64,000 bases of DNA from Gammaproteobacteria bacterium (lineage in GTDB: Bacteria; Pseudomonadota; Gammaproteobacteria; Enterobacterales; Alteromonadaceae), in the NCBI GenBank assembly GCA_018825965.1, contig JAHKAA010000035.1, positions 1 through 64,000 on the forward strand. The letters are read 5' to 3'. Positions within the stretch are counted from its first letter, which is position 1. Every line of letters begins with the position of its first letter. A program made the position numbers and the translations under genes. Positions 57,864-64,000 of the stretch are shown one piece after another. The notes beneath the pieces are model-generated. The model was not told where the DNA came from, did not search any database, and saw only the letters and a program-made list of their open reading frames with translations.

Positions 57864-58026
57864 TTAGTTTTATAAAAAATAGTTCGGCTGAAGCCTATGC
57901 CTGCCTGATCCCAGGCCTAAATCAGGTATATGTCAAATACGGCTGGAACTTCCAGACTTTTCTGCAAATACAAGCAATAAATCCCTCGATCTCCTTTGAT
58001 TAGTCACTCACCAATCCAGTGTGATC

Positions 58027-58038
58027 TGACCTGGGTCA
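58027..58038. promoter_or_regulatory. Inverted repeat TGACC-tg-GGTCA
   Basis: Twelve bases upstream of the -35 element, sharing the GGTC/GACC core with the repeat at 58104. Two related half-site pairs flanking a promoter suggest binding by a dimeric regulator such as the TetR protein. Confidence 0.35.
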
Positions 58039-58073
58039 AAAGACCTTAATGAAAAATAAAAGTAAATTATTTG

Positions 58074-58102
58074 TTGACATCCATCAAGGGTGTTTAAATA
58101 AT
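58074..58102 (+). promoter_or_regulatory. Sigma-70 promoter of the ketosynthase operon
   Basis: TTGACA (58074-58079), a perfect -35, and AATAAT (58097-58102) are separated by 17 bases. The start site would be near 58109, inside the AGGTC-gcat-GACCT repeat. Confidence 0.7.
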
Positions 58103-58103
58103 A

Positions 58104-58117
58104 AGGTCGCATGACCT
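58104..58117. promoter_or_regulatory. Inverted repeat AGGTC-gcat-GACCT over the start site
   Basis: Perfect 5-bp arms with a 4-base centre positioned on the predicted transcription start, the usual place for a repressor operator. Likely, but not proven, TetR target. Confidence 0.4.
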
Positions 58118-58175
58118 ACAAACCAACTGTTTGTGCGTCGCTTACCCTGAAAATTAAGACAAAGGATGAAATGAC

Positions 58176-58637
58176 ATGAGTACAGTTGAAGAAAGTAAGG
58201 TGCTTGAGATAGTGGCAGACGTATTGGAGATGGATATTGATGAAGTCGGACTGGACGCCGCTTTATTGGATGATTTAGGTGCTGATTCACTGGATATCGT
58301 CGATGTTGCATTTTCATTAGGTAAAGCTTTTGGCATCAAAATGCCAACCAAAACAGTACTGGGAATAGTTGCAGAGCTGGCGCCGGATCTTCCTGTACTG
58401 CAAAACTTTCGGCTGACTGAACTTGGTGCCCGTATGTTACAAAATGGTCCAAATTTGTATGCAGCCGGGGTGGCCACAGCCGGTGCAAGCGCGGCTCAAG
58501 TGCTGGCTGCAACCAGTGTCCGAAACTGGTATGAACTTTGTTGTTTTGTCGCGTCTCATCCGACGAAAAATGGCGATTTAGCACTGAGTGACTTTGTTAC
58601 TGAGTTTGCTGCCGATCATCTGACTGAAGCAGTTTGA
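58176..58637 (+). CDS. Acyl carrier protein with unusual C-terminal extension
   Basis: This 153-residue protein has an ACP domain in residues 1-70. DDLGADSLDIVDVAFSLGKAFGIKM holds the phosphopantetheine-attachment Ser38, and the acidic helix II is of normal type. Residues 71-153 do not look like an ACP. They contain an Ala/Gly-rich GVATAGASAAQVLAATS stretch and end SDFVTEFAADHLTEAV. Standard ACPs are near 80-90 residues, so this tail is extra and of unknown function. It is first in the operon, 19 bases before the first ketosynthase. It probably carries the growing chain for all four synthase-type genes. Confidence 0.85.
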   Translation: MSTVEESKVLEIVADVLEMDIDEVGLDAALLDDLGADSLDIVDVAFSLGKAFGIKMPTKTVLGIVAELAPDLPVLQNFRLTELGARMLQNGPNLYAAGVATAGASAAQVLAATSVRNWYELCCFVASHPTKNGDLALSDFVTEFAADHLTEAV

Positions 58638-58656
58638 TTAGCAAAGGATAAATGGA

Positions 58657-59901
58657 ATGCGTCAAGTTGTTGTTACCGGTGTGGGGGTCTGTGTGCCGGG
58701 CTGCTCAGAACCACAACAGTTGTTTAGTCAGTTGGCTCAAGGTCAGTCTTTTATCAATTTTGATGAAAAAATGGCGGCATTGGGAGTCAGGAATGTGGCG
58801 ACCTGTGCAGTGTCCAAAGATGAAATTGCTACATTGCACGCGTTATATCCTGCAGTGGCGGCAGAGCTGAGTGTCAGCGGCACTATGGCCTTCCATGCAT
58901 TAACCCATGCGGTGAAAAGTTCCGGTATTGATGTGCCTTTGTTAGCCAAACGCTGTGGTTTGTTTTATGGCGTGCACAAATCGCTGATATCACCAGAACT
59001 GTTGTTCAACCTTTGGCAAGGTTATAACGAAACTTTGCAGCAGTTAAAGGTTGCGCCGTTATCCGAAGCAGAATTCAGGCAATTCAGACCCGATCATGTA
59101 TTACCTGTATTTGCCCGGGAGATTGGGTTGCATGGACAGGTTCAGGCTGTGGCCGATGCTTGTGCTGCTGGTGCAACTAACATCTTGTCTGGCCTGCGGC
59201 GGATACGTGCCGGTCGTCTTGATGTGGCAATTTGTGGAGCAGCCGATGAAGGTTCTCAGCCATTGTGGAATCTGGTGTTCAGGCATTTGGGCGCATTAAG
59301 CAGTCCGGATACGACAGCCAGTACCATGTGCAGACCTTTTGACAGGGACCGCAGTGGCACTGTACTTGCTGATGGCGCAGCCTTTCTGATCCTGGAAGAA
59401 GAATCGCATGCAAGACTCAGAGGCGCGCCGGTACTGGCACGTATCAGTGGTGGCAGTCGCAGTTCTGAGTCATACAAAATGACCAGTACTGCGCCGGATG
59501 GTTCTTTGTATTTGCAGTCCATGCAGGCAGCTTTATCAGATGCAGGTCTTATTGCGGCGCAAATTGACCATGTGAATGCACATGGCACAGGCACCAAAAG
59601 TAATGACTCCGCTGAGGGACTGGCCATTCGGGATTTGTTCGGCGCTCATTGTCCTGTGACATCAACCAAAGGTGCGCTGGGGCATTCATTATCCGGCAGT
59701 GGTGCTATTGAAGCTGTGCTCAGTGTTTTGTCACTGCGTCAGCAGCAACTGTTACCCACCCTGAACTATCAGTGCCCGGGTCCGCAGGAAGCAGAGCTGA
59801 ACATAGTCCGGCAATCCCGCCCACAACAACTGACTCATATTCTCAGTAATTCGTTTGGCTTCGGCGGTCAGAACGCCAGTCTGGTGATTTCAAAGGCTTA
59901 A
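58657..59901 (+). CDS. Beta-ketoacyl synthase 1 (catalytic)
   Basis: This 414-residue ketosynthase has a full catalytic set: Cys169 in AVADACAAGATNIL, His309 in HVNAHGTGTKSND, Lys338 in STKGALGHS and His343. NSFGFGGQNASLV is the C-terminal family motif. It can perform decarboxylative Claisen condensation between an acyl-enzyme and malonyl-ACP. Similar in size to FabF/type II PKS KS-alpha. The next gene is a degenerate partner, as in KS-alpha/chain-length-factor pairs. ATG 58657. Confidence 0.9.
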   Translation: MRQVVVTGVGVCVPGCSEPQQLFSQLAQGQSFINFDEKMAALGVRNVATCAVSKDEIATLHALYPAVAAELSVSGTMAFHALTHAVKSSGIDVPLLAKRCGLFYGVHKSLISPELLFNLWQGYNETLQQLKVAPLSEAEFRQFRPDHVLPVFAREIGLHGQVQAVADACAAGATNILSGLRRIRAGRLDVAICGAADEGSQPLWNLVFRHLGALSSPDTTASTMCRPFDRDRSGTVLADGAAFLILEEESHARLRGAPVLARISGGSRSSESYKMTSTAPDGSLYLQSMQAALSDAGLIAAQIDHVNAHGTGTKSNDSAEGLAIRDLFGAHCPVTSTKGALGHSLSGSGAIEAVLSVLSLRQQQLLPTLNYQCPGPQEAELNIVRQSRPQQLTHILSNSFGFGGQNASLVISKA

Positions 59902-59925
59902 CCACTACTTCAGAGGCGAATCACA

Positions 59926-60999
59926 GTGCTCCAACCTATTTACCTGCATCGCGGGCTTACTTTACTGCCTGGTCAGGCAGACTTGCGCCAGCTTCTGTCT
60001 GGCGCAACGCAGCTGGTCAGCACTGCTGTACCAGCGGCCAGTGCCTTGGATCTTGATTGTCATGGCAGCTTTCTTGGTGACGTTGATATGTCCGACCTGG
60101 CGCCCGACCGTAGTGTCAAAAAAACCACCGAGCGCCAGTCCCGCTGGTTGATTAATACAGCCGTCAGAACCAAAGACGCACTGGCACCCTTGTTTTCTGG
60201 TGCTGAAGCCAAAGGGCTGTATATCGGGCTTGGTACTGTCGATTGTGATGAAGCGGATGAGCAAGCGTTTTTAGCCAGCTGTACCACTCAGGATCTCAGT
60301 GACCACAAGCTGACACACAACAATCCGATGGTCGGACTTATCTTGCTAAATACAACAGCCACCAGCCACATCTCACAAATGTGCCAAATCACCGGCCAGA
60401 ACTGCTGTTTTGCACATTTGCAGGATGGTGGTGCCAACGCGGCAATAGAGGCGTCTTATGATCTGGCTGAACAGCGCACACAACTTGCGTTAGTCGGGGG
60501 GGGCGCTCACAAAATCACCCCTTGGTACCTGTTAGCCAATGAGCAGTACTGGAGAAGTTTTAGCAAACTCTGGTTAACCGAGGCCGCTGCTTTTTTTGTC
60601 ATGAGCCATCAGCCTTCGGCTAACAGACTGCTCGCGCACTATCGCGGCAGACGGGGAAATGGAGGCGACTGGACTGCGCTGATCCGCCAGCTTGCTCTGC
60701 ATTTGACTGAATGGCCAAAGCACCGGCTCATGCAGATCATTATTTCTGGCGGTATGCCGGAGCAGCAGCAAATCAAGTTGCAACTGCAGAATGTGGCAGG
60801 TGCAGCCAAACTGATTTTTATCGAAGAGGGCTGTGGTTTTATCGGTGCCGCCAGTTGTGCCGCTGCCGTCAATCTGGCGTTAGAGCTGCTGCAAGACGAT
60901 GTCGCTGCGCCTGATGCAGATGGGCTTGATGCAGTACTGGTGTTAACGCTGGGACCCAGTCAGCAATTCAGTTATTTACTGACAGGAAAACAGCCATGA
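59926..60999 (+). CDS. Degenerate ketosynthase-like protein 1
   Basis: This 357-residue thiolase-fold-like protein keeps the size and the AxxGLYIGLGTVD and ISGGMPEQQQI features of ketosynthase relatives, but where the active Cys should be it reads LQDGGANAAIEAS. The NAHGTGT and GHS histidine motifs are absent. It is therefore expected to be a non-catalytic subunit, comparable to a chain-length factor, or an enzyme with another chemistry. GTG 59926. It overlaps the second ketosynthase gene by four bases. Alternative identity, a divergent ketosynthase-III-like protein, cannot be excluded. Confidence 0.65.
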   Translation: MLQPIYLHRGLTLLPGQADLRQLLSGATQLVSTAVPAASALDLDCHGSFLGDVDMSDLAPDRSVKKTTERQSRWLINTAVRTKDALAPLFSGAEAKGLYIGLGTVDCDEADEQAFLASCTTQDLSDHKLTHNNPMVGLILLNTTATSHISQMCQITGQNCCFAHLQDGGANAAIEASYDLAEQRTQLALVGGGAHKITPWYLLANEQYWRSFSKLWLTEAAAFFVMSHQPSANRLLAHYRGRRGNGGDWTALIRQLALHLTEWPKHRLMQIIISGGMPEQQQIKLQLQNVAGAAKLIFIEEGCGFIGAASCAAAVNLALELLQDDVAAPDADGLDAVLVLTLGPSQQFSYLLTGKQP

Positions 61000-62264
61000 A
61001 ACAAAAAGTGGTCATCACAGGCCTTGGAGTCGTCAGTCCTTATGGGGTAGGAGTTCCACCTTTTTGGTCGGCAGTTAAAAAGGGACAAGGGGCCATCAGC
61101 AACTGGCAACCTGAAGGGGTGTCGAATTACCCGGTACGTTATGCAGCGGCCATTGCTATAGAGCCACTGCAACAGCAATTCCCTGGTTATTTTCCGGCAG
61201 ATTACAGTGTAGAAAGACGCAGTGTTTTTGGTCTTATTGCGGCTGAAAATGCGATAGCTGACGCAGGGCTCACCAGGCAGAATGCAGCCCGTTGGGGCGT
61301 CAGCGTTTGCAGTGGTGTACCTGAAGCTGATGATCAGACTCTGGCCGCTCTGGTCAGTGTCAACAGCCCACAAGCTGCTCTCGTCTTGTTGCAACAGCGA
61401 CATCAACTGGTCAATAAAATGGGGGGGTTCCGGTGTGGTAATGACTTGTTGGCAACAGCAATTGCAAGTCAATACGAACTTGAAGGACCTGTACTCAATA
61501 TCAGCGGCGCTTGTGCTGGTGCGACTCAGGCTATTGGCCTCGCATACAAAGCGATACAACGTGGCGAAGCCGATCTGATGCTGGCCGGTGGCGGCGACTC
61601 TGTGCTGAATATCAGAACTAACAGTGCGCTGGTATCACTGGGGGCCTGTAGTACAAGTCAGCGTTTTGGCAACAACCTATGCCGTCCTTTTGATCAGGAC
61701 CGCTCCGGATTGGTCGCAGGCGAAGGTGCCGCCATGCTGGTACTTGAAAGTGAGCAACACGCCAAAGCCCGTGGCGCAACTATTTATGCAGAACTGGTTG
61801 GTTATGGGAGTTCGCTGGACGCCTACAAAGTAACAGCCCCTCATCCTGAAGGTACAGGCGCAGTTGCAGCAATGCAGGCCGCTATCGCAGATGCAGGACT
61901 AGAGCCTTATCAGATTGGGCATATTAATGCACACGGAACTTCCACCCCGTTAAACGATGTTGTTGAGAGCAAAGCAATTGAACAGGTGTTTGGCGCTGCA
62001 ACTTCTGATCTGTGGATCAGCGCTACCAAGTCTGTGATTGGCCACTGGATTGCAGCCGCAGGCGCACCTGAGGCTATCGCCACTATTCTGGCGCTGAAAG
62101 AAAAATGTGTCCCGCCCACTATCAACTTGTGCAATGCAGATCCTGACTGCCGGCTTCGTTATGCCAGGACGCTGACTGAGAATTTCCCCCATCAGTTCGC
62201 CTTATCCAATTCTTTTGGTTTTGGCGGCATTAACGCATCGCTCATATTTGGAGTTTACCCGTGA
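60996..62264 (+). CDS. Beta-ketoacyl synthase 2 (catalytic)
   Basis: This 422-residue ketosynthase has a full set of active residues: Cys173 in NISGACAGATQAIGL, His313 in NAHGTSTPLND, Lys345 in SATKSVIGHW and His350. NSFGFGGINASLIFG is the C-terminal motif. It is only moderately similar to synthase 1 and probably arose by a different route than recent duplication. Each synthase is followed by a degenerate relative, so two KS/partner sets may act on different steps. It overlaps the next gene in a GTGA. Confidence 0.9.
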   Translation: MKQKVVITGLGVVSPYGVGVPPFWSAVKKGQGAISNWQPEGVSNYPVRYAAAIAIEPLQQQFPGYFPADYSVERRSVFGLIAAENAIADAGLTRQNAARWGVSVCSGVPEADDQTLAALVSVNSPQAALVLLQQRHQLVNKMGGFRCGNDLLATAIASQYELEGPVLNISGACAGATQAIGLAYKAIQRGEADLMLAGGGDSVLNIRTNSALVSLGACSTSQRFGNNLCRPFDQDRSGLVAGEGAAMLVLESEQHAKARGATIYAELVGYGSSLDAYKVTAPHPEGTGAVAAMQAAIADAGLEPYQIGHINAHGTSTPLNDVVESKAIEQVFGAATSDLWISATKSVIGHWIAAAGAPEAIATILALKEKCVPPTINLCNADPDCRLRYARTLTENFPHQFALSNSFGFGGINASLIFGVYP

Positions 62265-63259
62265 ATTCTGCATTTCCATTGGCCATTACAGGCTACAGCG
62301 GATTGTTCCCTTCTGCTGCCTTTACCGGGCAATTTGGTGGGCTTTGTCTGACCGGATCCGACGACTACAGTGTCAGCCGCAAACTGAAACGATATATGTC
62401 AGATGCCACGCCTGCCGCGATACAAGCTGCGGAACTTGCTCTTGATCAGGCCGGTTTGGATCAGACTTCGCGCAGCAAACTAGGCCTTTATGTGGCGCAA
62501 TATGGTTATTTGCATCCGCATTTGAAAGACTTTATTGCCACTTTCAGTCATACAAAGCCCGGCACTGCAGCTCAGGCTTTTGTTGACGCCTGGCACTCGT
62601 CCCGCGTCAGCCCTTTTGTTGTCACTCAGATGCTTAATAACAACCTGCTTGGTTTGCTCAGTTTGCATCTGCAACAAACTGCGGATTGTGCCGCGCTGGT
62701 TCGCGACGAACTTGCTGCAGCGACAGCACTTGAAGAGGCTGCATTTAACCTGCAGCAGCTGTATTGCCAGCAGGCTTTAGTGGTTTGCGCCGGAGCTCAA
62801 CAAGACTTACTGGCAATGCAAAGATTGTCAGCTGGTGAGGCATTGTCCCTGGCCGCTCCCCCTGTGGCTGCAATTGCCTGTGTATTGCAGCCTTTGTCTT
62901 CTCTGCCATCCGGGCAAAGTACTCAGGGTGTTATTCAGCAACTTTGTGGCAGTTTCAGCTTGCCGGATTTACTAACAGAACTGCGCCAGATGGTACCCGT
63001 GGTTCAAACCACAGATTTGTTGTTGCTTGACGTGATATCTGCCGCCGATGCCGGACTAGTGCAGCAAGCGCTTGGTTGGCCTGATAGTCAACTGATTGCA
63101 CTGCGTCAGTGGCGGGATCAAATGGGTTGCCCCGGCCTGCTAAGCGCAGTCTTTTGTGGTTTAAATCAATTAAAAAGTACGTCTTATCAAAGATTTATTG
63201 CAATTTCTGTCGGAAGCGAAGGCTACTGCAGTGCTGTAATAGTCGTAAAGGATTATTGA
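62261..63259 (+). CDS. Degenerate ketosynthase-like protein 2
   Basis: This 332-residue protein starts like a synthase (PLAITGYSGLFPSAAFTG), and ADCAALVRDELAAATALEEA near residue 147 sits where the active-site loop belongs, but the GACA motif and the catalytic His motifs are missing. The C-terminal GLNQLKSTSYQRFIAISVGSEGYCSAVIV resembles the last strands of a thiolase fold. It is most likely a non-catalytic partner of synthase 2. GTG 62261. It is one base short of touching the aminotransferase gene. Confidence 0.6.
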   Translation: MNSAFPLAITGYSGLFPSAAFTGQFGGLCLTGSDDYSVSRKLKRYMSDATPAAIQAAELALDQAGLDQTSRSKLGLYVAQYGYLHPHLKDFIATFSHTKPGTAAQAFVDAWHSSRVSPFVVTQMLNNNLLGLLSLHLQQTADCAALVRDELAAATALEEAAFNLQQLYCQQALVVCAGAQQDLLAMQRLSAGEALSLAAPPVAAIACVLQPLSSLPSGQSTQGVIQQLCGSFSLPDLLTELRQMVPVVQTTDLLLLDVISAADAGLVQQALGWPDSQLIALRQWRDQMGCPGLLSAVFCGLNQLKSTSYQRFIAISVGSEGYCSAVIVVKDY

Positions 63260-63260
63260 A

Positions 63261-64000
63261 ATGAACGAATACCAACACTTTTGTAAGCCCTCGCTACATG
63301 CTGCTTTGCAGGCCATGGGACTCAACTACGTTTACCACAGGGCTGCTACCACATATTTGTATTATTGGGATGAACAGAGCGGTGAAGAAAAAGCAGTACT
63401 GGATTTACTGGGAGGTTATGGAGCTGTGTTGCTACAGCACCATCATCCCGAGCTTGTGCGTACTGCTGTGGCTGCTTTTCATGAAGGTTGTCCGGTGCAT
63501 AGCCAGTTTTCGGTGCGTACAGCACCAGCCAAACTGGCGGCAAGACTGAACCAGATCCTGCGTCAGGAAGCAGCTTCCAACGAAGATTTCCTGTTTTCAT
63601 TTTGTTCAACCGGGGCCGAAGCTGTCGAAATTGCAGTGAAACACGCTGAACTCGCCCGTAGTACAGAGGTAAACAAACAACTTACGGAAATAAATTTCAG
63701 GCTCAGTGAATTAAAAAGATTGCAGCGACAACTGACGATCCCAACCGAATTCAGTCAGGTATTAAATGTCGCAACAAATAGCAATGCATCTGATCTAGCC
63801 AGTGCTATTGAGCACTACAACCAACAGATTCTGCAGCGTAAACCCTGTTTTATCGCGTTAAAAAACAGTTTTCACGGCAAATTAAGTGGTTCAGTGCAAC
63901 TGACCCATGGCAGCGGTTATAGCGGACCTTACCGGCACCTGGGGCTGGATGTCCGGTTTTGTGACGCTGATGAGATCCTGGCGTTCGCCCGTGATTTTCC
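63261..64000 (+). CDS. Class III PLP-dependent aminotransferase (partial)
   Basis: The gene runs off the window after 246 codons. GGYGAVLLQHHHPELVRTAV and FSFCSTGAEAVEIAVKHAELAR (the phosphate-binding S/T-G-A-E-A motif) identify an aminotransferase of the acetylornithine/GABA class. An insertion of about 60 residues (roughly 135-195: EVNKQLTEINFRLSELKRLQ, then SNASDLASAIEHYNQQILQRK) sits before FIALKNSFHGKLSGSVQLT, the next conserved strand. The PLP Lys lies beyond the window. In this setting it could convert an aldehyde or ketone from the synthases into an amine. Confidence 0.85.
   Translation, partial: MNEYQHFCKPSLHAALQAMGLNYVYHRAATTYLYYWDEQSGEEKAVLDLLGGYGAVLLQHHHPELVRTAVAAFHEGCPVHSQFSVRTAPAKLAARLNQILRQEAASNEDFLFSFCSTGAEAVEIAVKHAELARSTEVNKQLTEINFRLSELKRLQRQLTIPTEFSQVLNVATNSNASDLASAIEHYNQQILQRKPCFIALKNSFHGKLSGSVQLTHGSGYSGPYRHLGLDVRFCDADEILAFARDF

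Larger units (their letters stand above)
57740..58175. other. Divergent regulatory region TetR / ketosynthase operon
   Basis: This 436-base gap is long for a simple divergent promoter. It holds the operon promoter, two GGTC/GACC inverted repeats and the GATTGT palindrome annotated separately. The rest is AT-rich, with nothing else recognised. Confidence 0.55.

Overview
The window looks like chromosome of a gammaproteobacterium of the Rheinheimera / Alteromonadales-Chromatiales type. The evidence is the gene order nudJ-mnmA-hflD-purB, the clpS-clpA block facing trxB-aat-bpt-infA, the recC-recB-recD order, a monomeric NADP isocitrate dehydrogenase next to cspD, and CmoM, RoxA and UppP of gammaproteobacterial type. 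The genus is an inference from overall feel, not from a search.

Layout. (1) 1-5.1 kb is part of an integron cassette array: single-gene or two-gene units, all on the + strand, separated by attC-like sites whose outer boxes read TAAC and GTTA. The integrase is not in the window and should lie before position 1. Cargo: a VOC-fold protein, a TIR-domain protein, a DUF5343 plus Swt1-type HEPN pair, a small membrane zinc-ribbon protein, a PNPOx-like flavoprotein and a small P-loop kinase. (2) 5.4-8.0 kb carries a membrane-anchored AraC regulator, a DUF2306 protein and a MipA/OmpV outer-membrane protein. (3) 8.2-9.9 kb holds two divergent toxin-antitoxin modules (Xre/RES and Phd/RelE). (4) 10-19 kb is recC-recB-recD. 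(5) 19.2-34.1 kb is envelope polysaccharide synthesis: uppP, a WecA-type initiator, WecG- and WecC-type enzymes, glycosyltransferases, two flippases, a Wzz-like and a Wzy-like protein, a pyruvyl transferase and a nitroreductase. (6) 34.2-49.6 kb is housekeeping: amino-acid dehydrogenase, roxA, purB, hflD, mnmA, nudJ, icd, cspD, clpS, clpA, infA, bpt, aat, trxB. clpS/clpA and aat/bpt together form the N-degron pathway. (7) 49.8-56.7 kb has a beta-propeller sensor kinase, trhA, a glycosyltransferase, a Nif3-like protein and cmoM. (8) 56.7-57.0 kb contains no gene but has a promoter, a Fur-box-like site, several strong hairpins and an intrinsic terminator, so it is a candidate small RNA.

(9) 57.1-64.0 kb is the most unusual part. 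A TetR regulator diverges from a tightly packed operon: an acyl carrier protein with an unexplained C-terminal extension, then two ketosynthase / degenerate-ketosynthase pairs, then a class III aminotransferase cut by the window end. It looks like a type II polyketide or fatty-acid-like secondary-metabolite cluster with an amine-forming step. I do not recognise the product.

I saw no rRNA, tRNA, CRISPR array, insertion sequence or prophage genes.
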